59,666 nt of DNA from a virus, in the IMG/VR virus record IMGVR_UViG_3300034152_000748, positions 1 through 59,666 of that record; one strand, given 5' to 3'. A model generated the notes under the pieces. It ran no database searches. It saw only the letters and a list, made by a program, of their open reading frames with translations, and was not told the origin of the DNA. This document shows positions 44,060-51,724 of the stretch, in pieces. Positions within the stretch are counted from its first letter, which is position 1, and every line of letters begins with the position of its first letter. A program made the translations under genes and the position numbers.

Positions 44060-44848
44060 TTATTTTTTAGGTTTTGTCGTCTTTTTTCTAGAACCTTTCT
44101 TTTTCTTAGGCTTTTCTTCCTTATCTTCTTTACCCTCTTCTTTAGCCTCAATTTCTTCAACGAACTTTTCCTCTTCTTCCATAGCCTGAGCGGCACGCAC
44201 AACCTCTTCCGCTTTAGACATAACGTCGTCTTCTATCTCTTTCAGCGCCAACGCTTCAGGAGTTTTTTCGAGGAAATCAGAATCAAGACCTTGCAGATAA
44301 ATCATAACTTCAAATCTGGATCTCGAAGCCAGCTGAGTGTTTTTCTCCATAAGAAAAGAATCATAAGAATCCCAAACCCTTCTGGATCCATCTTTGTCTT
44401 CATTGTCTTTCTCTATCATGGCGGAAGTGAGATACTCAAGACGGGCGTCGTCAGCAATTTGCTCACAAGTGTTGTTCATAGGACCATTAAGTCTCTGATT
44501 CCAAGTAAACAACTCTTCCCTAGCCCGAGCAACTTCAACAGCAAGTTCTCTCTTCTCTTCTAAAGAATCCGCATTTTCAAGAGCCAATATTTTCTCGTTC
44601 AAAACGTTTGAAAGCTCCGCGGATCTTTCCTCAAACTCTGGACCTATGATGCCTCTTCTTCTGAGTATGTCCATCATCTCAGCGCTTGTCGTTATTCCTT
44701 CCACAAGGCTTTTCGTATAGGTCTTACTATAAATCCAATCGGCTCCCCTAATGTCTTCTGCAGTAGGAACGTTTATGTAATAAACTGTTTCTCCATCCGG
44801 TCCAATAAAATTCCTTCTTAAATCTTCTTTTGTTTCCTTGTTTTCCAT
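44060..44848 (-). CDS. Tail assembly chaperone-like protein, smaller
   Basis: I start at the ATG at 44848, 8 nt after AAAGGAGG, rather than at an upstream in-frame ATG, giving 262 residues. The N-terminal half is shared with the 343-residue neighbour (Y-S-K-T-Y-T-K-S-L-V-E-G and the next helix). The C-terminal 60 residues are an extremely charged Glu/Lys-rich tail ending in Lys-rich clusters, probably disordered. Position and charge fit a chaperone that coats the huge tape measure protein during assembly. The role is inferred from location. Confidence 0.6.
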   Translation of the reverse strand: MENKETKEDLRRNFIGPDGETVYYINVPTAEDIRGADWIYSKTYTKSLVEGITTSAEMMDILRRRGIIGPEFEERSAELSNVLNEKILALENADSLEEKRELAVEVARAREELFTWNQRLNGPMNNTCEQIADDARLEYLTSAMIEKDNEDKDGSRRVWDSYDSFLMEKNTQLASRSRFEVMIYLQGLDSDFLEKTPEALALKEIEDDVMSKAEEVVRAAQAMEEEEKFVEEIEAKEEGKEDKEEKPKKKKGSRKKTTKPKK

Positions 44849-44877
44849 TTTAATTTCCTCCTTTACCATAAATCCGC

Positions 44878-45129
44878 TTATTTAGAAGAACGCCTGACTT
44901 CTATAAGCTCTTCACCAACCGATTTGTATTTTACTTCATAATGATCGATGTCTTTTTTCAACTGTCTTATACAATCGTTTCCAAGCCCCAAAATTTTTGA
45001 CCTCATGGCTTTGTAAGATTCCTTGGTGGGGCATATCACCTCAACGAAATCCAATATTTTTTGAAACAAATTTGTAACCCTGTTGTCTGTAGTCCTCTTC
45101 AATTTTTCCCTAGATTTATCTTCATCCAT
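44878..45129 (-). CDS. Small helical tail-assembly region protein
   Basis: I start at the ATG at 45129 after AAAGGAGG, giving 83 residues. The longer in-frame extension runs through the hairpin and lacks a ribosome binding site. The protein is basic and helical (Lys/Glu/Arg-rich) with two cysteines and no recognised motif. It sits between the major tail protein and the chaperone-like genes and probably helps tail assembly, or is a minor tail component. Confidence 0.55.
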   Translation of the reverse strand: MDEDKSREKLKRTTDNRVTNLFQKILDFVEVICPTKESYKAMRSKILGLGNDCIRQLKKDIDHYEVKYKSVGEELIEVRRSSK

Positions 45130-45162
45130 GACCTTTATTCCTCCTTTTGCCTTCAAACAATT

Positions 45163-45203
45163 GCAAATAAGTGGGAAGCGTTTAAAGCTCCCCACTTATT
45201 CGC
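45163..45203 (-). terminator. Strong 17-bp hairpin after the major tail protein gene
   Basis: Bases 45163-45179 pair with 45187-45203 over 17 positions (two G-U pairs on the minus-strand RNA) around a 7-nt loop. The hairpin begins 20 nt after the stop codon at 45223. No clear U-run follows, so it is not a textbook intrinsic terminator. It may be a leaky terminator or an RNA-stabilising structure that separates abundant tube-protein mRNA from the low-copy tape measure mRNA. Confidence 0.65.
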
Positions 45204-45222
45204 TTCAATCAACCTATATGAA

Positions 45223-48200
45223 TTAGGCGTTCCTTCTAACTTTAAAATCTCCAGTGATGTTACCAATGGTAAGATCTCCCTTAACAACGTACAAATCGTT
45301 GGTTGATCTAAACCCAAAGGTCTGGGTCATGTTAGTACCCAAATCCAACGTAGCGCCTTCATCAGTGATCTTCAAATGCTCCACGATGATTGTTTTAAGA
45401 GCGTGCTCCGTCTCACCGGCAGAAGCGTAAGTGCCCTTCACCCCATCAAGAAAATAACTCTGACCAATCAAATCAGTGTTGGTGTGAAGCGTTCTGCTGT
45501 CTCCAGTTCCACCTGCTTCTTCATCAGTCTGCGCGTACACCTTAACAACCAACTTATTGTCTTCAGCAGTCATCAAATCAGCCAAATCAATGTCATCCAA
45601 AGTGTCGGCGTTGTACGCTGTAAGTTGGTTGGCAACCCTAGACCAGTTTTCAAGGTCGCCCATTGTGGAATCCACAGTTACGGTTATGGGTATAGGCAAG
45701 GTAAGCGGTCTATCATAAGGAGACAAGTGACCCAACTCAAGCAAGGCCTCACGGGTCAAATCACAAGTAATTGTGACTCCCGTCAATCTCCAAGCAATGT
45801 CCCAAGAAGCGTCAGTAGGACCAACAATGTACGCTTCAACTTGACCCTGTCTAATGGCACCAATGGTGTCCGGCCTGTCAACGTCGTCAAGGGCGGTAAA
45901 ATACGCATTGGACGTTCCAGTACCGTAACCGTCAGCGCAGTAAACCACCTGGATTATATCTCCAGCAGCAAGAGAAATGCCTTCCACAGAAGTGGGCAAA
46001 TGAAGTCTGTGCTGCGCTCCAGGTGCAGAATAGGTAAACTGATCAGCGGCTCCGCCGGCACCTGTCTCTACTTTAACATTCACCATCTCATTTCGCGTCA
46101 AATCAAACCAAGTGGCGGCAGGCAATCCATCAGAATCTTTTCTAAGAAAACCTCGCTTGCCAGTTGACAGCGTTGGAATGGTGTAAGTAATGGCCAGCGT
46201 TAAATCAACGTAACCATTAGCCACATCCGCGCCAGTAAGAGTGTAAGAGTCATAATTGACAAACCTACCGTCATTCAACAGCCACATCTTGTTGTCTGTC
46301 TCACCAGCGTAGTTCTCAGTGGCGTTAGCTCCGGTGGTGTAACTAAATTCAACACTATTGATGAACACCTCGTCCATGAACAAGGTCTGATCAATGTTGT
46401 TGTCCAGAGTTCCAAGAGAACACTCGTCTTGAACTGGAGCCCAAATAGTTACTCCTGGCAAATTGCCACAAACAATGGCGAAATCAGCCAAAGACGCACC
46501 GTGAAGATAAGTGCTGGTAGGGGTTAAATTAGTTCCACTTACCACAACCAAGTTCGCGTTGCTACCACTAGCAGTAGTGTCCATGGTTCTTCGATCTGGT
46601 CTTACTTGCGATAGAACGGCAAAACTTTTTACGTCACCAAATTCGTTAGTATTCAATGTCACCGCGACGGCAGGGCAAATCTGTTACTTTTATGACCTAA
46701 GATTTCTTTTCTTTAGGCGGGCTATTGCGAAATAGCCTCTGTATGTCTCCATACAGTTCGGACTGTACCATCACCCTTTATTTTTAAAGGGGTTCCACAC
46801 CCAGTCTCTGAGGGTGAAGTTTATTAACTTCCTCCCTGCTGATTGTCCCTATCTTTTACATTATTACTCCATTTCTGGTAGTAGTAAAAGCTTAACGGGA
46901 GTTTCCAGCATATCGTGGAATTTTACACGTTAGTTACCTAACGAGGATGCCTTTAATTGACATCATCTACAACGTCGATTCAATCTGTTACTTTCATGAC
47001 CTGAATAATTTCAGGCGGGTTGCTGCGAAGCAACCTCTACATGTCTCCATGTAGTTCAGACTATATCATCATCTCTAAATTTATTTAGAGAGCTTTGCGT
47101 GTAGTCGTTGAGGATCAAGTTTAAAATGGATACATTCTGGTAACACATTCCTTATCATAGAAAGAAAATCTCTCAAACAATCACTTCCAGTAAGTTTTAA
47201 AACGTGTTCGTTTCGTCCATTACATCTATAAGGCATTATATTTATTCTTCCACAAAAAAACTTACTTAAAGCATCTTTTAAAAACTCTTGTTCTTGATAA
47301 CTAAAACTATTAGTACAGATTTTTCCTCCAATAGAGTTAGTCCATTTTTTATCAGAATAAAAAGATCCATCATCAGCTACCCATATTGCTAAAGATAATA
47401 AATTTAACTCATCTATTACCTCTTCAATAATCCCTTTTTTTCCACTACAATAATATTTATAAAAAAAATCAGTAATGTCTGGGTGGCATATTGTGTAACA
47501 AACATATGTGCTAGTACTATGAAATTTACTACCATTTATAACATGTTCTTCATCTTCAGAGGTCTTGTAAATTTTTCTACTAAAAGGATCTAACAACTTC
47601 TTCTTCCATTTTAAATATGGAAGTTGTCTCACACAATGCTTTATATGTAGTTTAGCATTTTTTCCCCTTCTAGGTAATTGAAGACCTCCATCACCCAATA
47701 TAGAACCTAACACAACAGATCTTTGAATATCTGAGAACGGAGTTTCCCTTAACTCATGAAATACAGTTCTATTACTTTCAGGTCTAGGCAGCTTATATTT
47801 ATTAAACCAAGCCCTTACTGTACCATATGGTTTAGATAACTCAGCAGCAACCTTTCCCATAGAACCAAATTCATTCATAAGCGACTCTAACCTTTCCTTA
47901 CTTGGAATTTCATTCTTATCCATTTTAACCTCTTTCCTGCCGATTGTCCATATCTTATACATCTTTACTTCCTATTGTAGGTTAAGTAGTATAAGCTTAG
48001 CTGGATGTTCCGGCATACAGCAAAGTTTTTATTCTACTAGTCGCCTAGTAGAGGATACAATTTGACCTCATATCCTGGTGACCTAGCTCAAATCATCCTG
48101 TTACTTTAATAACCTCAGCTTAACCTGTTAGGCGGGGAAGCTCTTCGGCGTTCCCTCTCACTGTTTCCAGTGAGTTCAGACTATATCATCATCCCGATTT

Positions 48201-48480
48201 AGGGAGCCTGGCGTATAGTCGTTGAGGAACCCATTAAAGGTTTCCTGCTGATTGCCCTTATTTTCCACATTATCACTCCATTTCTGGTAGTAGTAGAAAC
48301 TTAACAGGGTTTTCCAGCATATAGCCAGGTTTTTACCAATTTGTTGCCAAAAAGGTGACACATTTAAACTATGTCTTCGCTAGTAAATGTAGTAGTGGAC
48401 CCTAGTGTCTGGACTCTATAAAGAACCTCACCATTAACCCACACACTCTGGCTGGCATAAATTATTCTATTTCTTGCCAT
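45223..48480 (-). CDS. Major tail (tube) protein, split by three group I introns
   Basis: Proposed exons are 48480-48371, 48093-48070, 46980-46960 and 46675-45223 (110, 24, 21 and 1453 nt), joined to a 535-residue product. The start is the ATG at 48480 after AGGAGG. All three junctions fall after the second base of a codon. The joined segment reads T-S-E-D-I-F-E-L-G-H-Q-D-I-I-D-V-V-D-D-V then P-A-V-A-V-T-L-N-T-N-E-F-G, a plausible continuous structural protein. The protein is beta-rich with Asp/Thr-rich loops. Its place just before the chaperone-like and tape measure genes is that of the tail tube subunit. Exon 4 alone looks like an intact GTG-started gene, so an automatic annotation would miss the first 60 or so residues. 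Confidence 0.8.
46676..46959 (-). ncRNA. Group I intron C (284 nt, no ORF)
   Basis: P1 pairs G-A-U-G-U at the end of exon 3 with G-C-A-U-C, again with a U-G pair at the splice site. P2 is a 6-bp hairpin with a GUAA loop. The sequence ATATGCTGG and the stretch around ACTACTACCAGAAATGG match intron A closely, as do the P7 strands. The last base is G at 46676. Splicing there joins codon halves G-T and C in the frame of the long downstream exon. Confidence 0.85.
46981..48069 (-). mobile_element. Group I intron B (1089 nt) encoding a LAGLIDADG endonuclease
   Basis: P1 pairs G-G-A-U-A-U at the end of exon 2 with G-U-A-U-C-C in the intron, leaving the U-G pair at the 5' splice site. A perfect P2 hairpin (7 bp, GCGA loop) follows. 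The core GGCAATC...GCAGG is interrupted by the endonuclease gene in the P6 region and resumes with CAACGACTA. The P9 stem is followed by the shared AAAGTAACAG end, and the terminal G is at 46981. Sequence identity with introns A and C in these elements shows a common origin. Confidence 0.85.
47081..47923 (-). CDS. LAGLIDADG homing endonuclease of intron B
   Basis: I start at the ATG at 47923, with AGAGG 5-6 nt upstream, rather than at the upstream ATG at 47962, giving 280 residues. An N-terminal helix-turn-helix-like segment (residues 12-45, V-A-A-E-L-S-K-P-Y-G-T-V-R-A-W-F) precedes two LAGLIDADG motifs: V-L-G-S-I-L-G-D-G-G (71-80, D78) and L-A-I-W-V-A-D-D-G-S-F (178-188). Two motifs in one chain indicate a monomeric enzyme. 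It would cleave intronless alleles of the tail gene and copy the intron into them. The C terminus (last 12 residues) is encoded by the intron's own P6-P7 core sequence, so ORF and ribozyme overlap. Confidence 0.85.
   Translation of the reverse strand: MDKNEIPSKERLESLMNEFGSMGKVAAELSKPYGTVRAWFNKYKLPRPESNRTVFHELRETPFSDIQRSVVLGSILGDGGLQLPRRGKNAKLHIKHCVRQLPYLKWKKKLLDPFSRKIYKTSEDEEHVINGSKFHSTSTYVCYTICHPDITDFFYKYYCSGKKGIIEEVIDELNLLSLAIWVADDGSFYSDKKWTNSIGGKICTNSFSYQEQEFLKDALSKFFCGRINIMPYRCNGRNEHVLKLTGSDCLRDFLSMIRNVLPECIHFKLDPQRLHAKLSK
48094..48370 (-). ncRNA. Group I intron A (277 nt, no ORF)
   Basis: The 5' splice site lies after G-A-C-A-T, which pairs with G-U-G-U-C in the intron, ending in the conserved U-G pair of P1. 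A P2 hairpin and the core sequence GGCAATCAGCAGG follow, then CAACGACTA (5' strand of P7) and GATATAGTC (3' strand), a P9 hairpin, and an AAAGTAACAG end. The last intron base is G (48094). The ORF readable across this intron (MSPFWQ...) is not a gene. Confidence 0.85.
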
Positions 48481-48501
48481 TTTTTATTCCTCCTAAGTTA
48501 T

Positions 48502-48636
48502 TTATTCCCAATCATTAAAACAACTTAACTCATTGAAAAACATCATAACATAGGTTGGTATTGTTTGTTTCAACTCCTCTTGCGGCTGCCAAATTGAGGC
48601 GATTTGACAACTACAAGTCCTTTTCCTTTTATCCTC
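48502..48636 (-). pseudogene. Open remnant between endonuclease and tail protein genes
   Basis: After the endonuclease stop (TAA followed by TAG) the same frame stays open for 44 codons to a TAA at 48502, just before the tail protein ribosome binding site. Its translation has a protein-like look (Q-I-A-S-I-W-Q-P-Q-E-E-L, then Y-V-M-M-F-F-N-E-L) but no start codon in a suitable position beside the GGAGG at its beginning. It could be the 3' end of a small gene whose start was displaced by insertion of the endonuclease gene. Chance openness cannot be excluded. Confidence 0.3.
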
Positions 48637-48639
48637 CTA

Positions 48640-50247
48640 TTATAAAGAGGTTAGTTTATTGTTTGTCTTGTCAAATTTCGCGTTTCCACAGTCCCAAATT
48701 CTTGACCAACCCTGGGACTTTTTAATTCCCCACTCATCCAAACAAACCGAACCGTCTTCTTTTTTTCTAAAATTAAGCCAGCGAACCCTTTTTTGGTTCT
48801 TGACGTACCAACAATTCGGTCCGGTAAAACCAACTAACAAAAAATTCAACTTGTCGTGTTCGTCTCCTGACGACCATCGTCTGTCAACGTAACTTCGCAC
48901 GCGCCTCCATTTGTAATTGTTTTCAAAATGTTTCAACAACTTGTAAGCTCCTCCAACAACCATGAAATTTGTTTTTGAACAAAACCTGTGGAGCTTCCAA
49001 TCAAGCTTTCTATCAAAATCCGTCTCATTTTCCATGGTCTGTTTTGAAAAAGTCATTGCGCTGACCAACTCATTTTCATGGAACAAACCGATTTTTACGG
49101 CGGCGTTGATTCCATATCCTTGCAAATGATTGTCGTTGCAAAACTTTTCAGCAACTCCGTCAGTTATTTCCTCTACATGACACTTTTCTGCGAGCACTTT
49201 CTCGCCTTTTTCCACGTTCAACAATTTCCTCAATCTTGATTTGACCACTTTTTTGTTGAAAACCCATTCGTCTTCAAACACGGTTATCAATCTGTACCCA
49301 ACTGAATTACACAAATTCAATTTGTCCAGGTGATATGTTTTGTTTTTGCCCGCCCGATCCGAATGCCAATACAACCCACAATATTCTATTGCAAGATTTG
49401 ACTCTGGAATCACAACGTCAAGCTCGTATGGTTTTATCAAATTCCTGTCACGCTCTATAATCTCACGTCCACAATCCAGTTTTAAAAATTCTATGATCTC
49501 TCTCTCCTGACAAGAAGAACCCCACTCAGTGCATTCAACGCAACGAGAATTGTTGTTGCTCCAATTGTTCCAAGTAACAAAACAGTCGTGTCCGTTTGGA
49601 CAAACCGCATGCAGTTTTTGATTGTGATTGGAGTATTCTGAAGACATTAATGAATAACCTTCTTTGGACAATTCCTTTCCAATGAATTCAATGTCTTTCT
49701 TCATGTTTGGGGAGCACTCTGGACATCTGTGCCCTGCGTTCCAATTTCTCCAACTAACGCTGTGTTCGTGTCCATTAGGACAAACGTAATTCAATTTTTT
49801 GGAACTGTTGACATACCGTCTGTCCAACAACTCATAACCCTCTTTCGCGAAAGAATTTTTAACTGAATCCAAATCAATGACTGGCTTTCCGGCACAATAT
49901 GGGCATCCGTGCCCTCTTTTAAAATGATCCCATCGTATGGAGTGTTTATGCCCATTTGGACAAAGGTAAACCAACTTCTTCCTGTTTTTGTAATTTTTTG
50001 ACAATAATTTATAGCCGCGCTTTGAAAACTCTCTCTCAATAAAAACAATGTCGAGCCTGTTCTTTCCAGATTCGCACAAACATCTTCTTCCAGCCATCCA
50101 TTTGTCAAAACTAATTTTGCATTCATGTCCATTTGGACAAATTAAAGTCAACTTAGCTCGAGCGTTACAGTATTCTTTGTCGATTAAAACGTAACCTTCG
50201 TCTTCTATGTACTTCCTCACATCTTCTACCGTACGTCTTCTGCCCAT
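48640..50247 (-). CDS. Free-standing homing endonuclease, zinc repeats plus Vsr-like (EDxHD) nuclease
   Basis: This 535-residue protein starts with four repeats, each carrying C-P-N-G-H-(E/K/D) and ending in a second cysteine pair (C-P-Y-C, C-P-E-C and similar), consistent with treble-clef or zinc-ribbon DNA-binding units. At about residues 270-320 comes the nuclease segment: Y-E-L-D-V-V-I-P, A-I-E-Y-C-G-L-Y-W-H-S, Y-H-L-D-K-L-N-L-C, I-T-V-F-E-D-E-W. This is the pattern of Vsr-related phage homing endonucleases (I-Bth0305I type). The C-terminal third has R-W-S-S-G-D and F-T-G-P-N-C-W-Y-V, as usual for these proteins. It lies just before the intron-bearing gene and may help mobilise the introns. 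Confidence 0.8.
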   Translation of the reverse strand: MGRRRTVEDVRKYIEDEGYVLIDKEYCNARAKLTLICPNGHECKISFDKWMAGRRCLCESGKNRLDIVFIEREFSKRGYKLLSKNYKNRKKLVYLCPNGHKHSIRWDHFKRGHGCPYCAGKPVIDLDSVKNSFAKEGYELLDRRYVNSSKKLNYVCPNGHEHSVSWRNWNAGHRCPECSPNMKKDIEFIGKELSKEGYSLMSSEYSNHNQKLHAVCPNGHDCFVTWNNWSNNNSRCVECTEWGSSCQEREIIEFLKLDCGREIIERDRNLIKPYELDVVIPESNLAIEYCGLYWHSDRAGKNKTYHLDKLNLCNSVGYRLITVFEDEWVFNKKVVKSRLRKLLNVEKGEKVLAEKCHVEEITDGVAEKFCNDNHLQGYGINAAVKIGLFHENELVSAMTFSKQTMENETDFDRKLDWKLHRFCSKTNFMVVGGAYKLLKHFENNYKWRRVRSYVDRRWSSGDEHDKLNFLLVGFTGPNCWYVKNQKRVRWLNFRKKEDGSVCLDEWGIKKSQGWSRIWDCGNAKFDKTNNKLTSL

Positions 50248-50285
50248 ATCTTCCTTCCCGGTTTCAAATCAATGAAAACCACAAC

Positions 50286-51167
50286 CTAATAACTTGTGTA
50301 ACTCACTAAATTAAAAGACACTCTAGCCCTATACGCATTTAAATCGGAAAGCATTATCTCATTTGTTCCCCTCGACATCAACGCTGGCAAGTTCACTGTT
50401 CTTGCGCTCACGTTTTCAAACGCCAGCTTGCTAACCCCATTGACAACGGAACGATCAAACAAAGTCTCGTCTTTGTTAGGGTTGTTTCTCCTACCGTAAA
50501 AAGTTCCGTCATAATCCAACGGAGTCCCATTTGGAAAGCTGTGCAACAAACAGCTTTTTTCATACAACCCATCATAAATGGTTTCCATTAAATCATTTCT
50601 CTCAGCCGTGTCAGAAGCAAATACGTGTATGTTTACTTTTCTAATTATTTTCTTCCCCCCGCCAAGCTGATACCCAATCTTGTCCGTGGCATTCATGTCT
50701 ATAACAACCACAGGAGGACTTGCGGCCTCCAACACAGACCATTCATCAACCAAGCTAACGTAATGCCAGTAATAATCCACATAGGCAGGAGAACAAGTTC
50801 CGTCAGTGACTATCCTTCCATCTATGTAATCTATCATGTATTGATTTTCATTCACTACATTTAAGTTGTTGTCATAAACCGTGACTCTATTGGACTGTTC
50901 TCTAACAGGCAAATCCCCAACACAATAATTATTAGTGCCTGATATAGTGTCAAAACACACCCAACCTCTTCCTCTTTCAGTGGGGCTGGGAATCATGTTA
51001 GAAAGAGCTTCGTAAACGTAACTACCGCAAGAAGGATCCGACACTCCCTCTAAATAATCCAACGACACCTGTTCCTCCAGTTCTATGAAATCTGCCAGCA
51101 CAAAATCACGCATGTACATGAACACGCTAAGATCTTCTTTTCTCAAACTTTTCATTTCATAGCTCAT
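50286..51167 (-). CDS. Tail terminator or tail-completion-like protein
   Basis: This 293-residue protein overlaps its upstream neighbour by one base (TAATG). The middle part, V-V-V-I-D-M-N-A followed by R-K-V-N-I-H-V-F-A-S-D-T-A-E-R-N-D-L-M-E, and the end R-A-R-V-S-F-N-L-V resemble the alternating strand-helix-strand fold of siphophage and myophage tail terminators, which cap the tail tube at the neck. Its position immediately before the tube protein gene agrees. The extra N-terminal beta part is unassigned. Confidence 0.55.
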   Translation of the reverse strand: MSYEMKSLRKEDLSVFMYMRDFVLADFIELEEQVSLDYLEGVSDPSCGSYVYEALSNMIPSPTERGRGWVCFDTISGTNNYCVGDLPVREQSNRVTVYDNNLNVVNENQYMIDYIDGRIVTDGTCSPAYVDYYWHYVSLVDEWSVLEAASPPVVVIDMNATDKIGYQLGGGKKIIRKVNIHVFASDTAERNDLMETIYDGLYEKSCLLHSFPNGTPLDYDGTFYGRRNNPNKDETLFDRSVVNGVSKLAFENVSARTVNLPALMSRGTNEIMLSDLNAYRARVSFNLVSYTSY

Positions 51168-51721
51168 TATATGTCACTTCTCCAAATGGAACATGTGTAA
51201 AAATTTGTGTTCACTAAGTAGTCGTCTTCAAAATCATCTGGTTCCACAGAAAACCATTTCAACGCGTTGAATTCTATTTTGCAAATCACGTAATATGACC
51301 AAGACACAAACGTCGAACAAATGTGTCTCCTGCAATGCCCAGTCAGTCTTGTGAATCTGTTTGTGCCAAACGCTTGATCAAACAATTGAGCAAACAGACG
51401 GATGTAACCATAACTCTGGCCTAAACATTTCCTTGCTTTATTAACTATTAACTCTCTCTGGCCGTCAGTTAAATCGGTTCTTCTCAAAATCATGTAAGAG
51501 TTACAGTTAGTTAATTTATCCAACAGATCTATTTCCCTTATTTCTCCAGGAAAACCTCCTGCCTCTATGCCAATTCTTTCATCGCAAGCCATCAACGCGT
51601 GGCTGAAATAAACCTCGTCTTTTTGAAACAAATTTAAAACCCACTTGATTGCCCTGCCAATCAACCACCTTGAATCGTGAACCAAAATTATGTCCGCCGG
51701 TTTAAATTTCCAGTTAATCAT
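51167..51721 (-). CDS. Permuted papain-like (YiiX/NlpC-P60 type) hydrolase
   Basis: This 184-residue protein has A-D-I-I-L-V near residue 10, F-S-H41-A-L-M-A, G-I-E53-A, and I-C135-S-T-F-V-S-W-S-Y-Y. The order His first, Cys later is that of the circularly permuted NlpC/P60 clan (YiiX/YaeF type), and H41 with C135 would be the catalytic pair. Such enzymes cleave peptidoglycan peptides, acyl bonds or amides. It sits among neck genes and overlaps the terminator-like gene. A virion-borne cell-wall hydrolase acting at entry, or a maturation amidase, are the two main possibilities. No signal peptide is present. Confidence 0.65.
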   Translation of the reverse strand: MINWKFKPADIILVHDSRWLIGRAIKWVLNLFQKDEVYFSHALMACDERIGIEAGGFPGEIREIDLLDKLTNCNSYMILRRTDLTDGQRELIVNKARKCLGQSYGYIRLFAQLFDQAFGTNRFTRLTGHCRRHICSTFVSWSYYVICKIEFNALKWFSVEPDDFEDDYLVNTNFYTCSIWRSDI

Positions 51722-51724
51722 GAA

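Noticed and set aside
45223-46662. Major tail protein taken as a 479-residue gene starting at GTG 46662
   Set aside because: No ribosome binding site precedes that GTG. It lies 14 bases inside exon 4, while an ATG with AGGAGG at 48480 and three consistent group I introns supply a better start.
48176-48361. 61-codon minus-strand ORF inside intron A
   Set aside because: It is a translation through the conserved intron core (P2 to P7), without a proper ribosome binding site, and is better explained as an open frame in a ribozyme.
46676-48370. The near-identical segments around 46681, 46984 and 48100 as an insertion sequence or a CRISPR-like repeat
   Set aside because: The repeats match the 3' portion of group I introns with paired P7 and P9 elements. 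There is no transposase, terminal inverted repeat or regular spacer.
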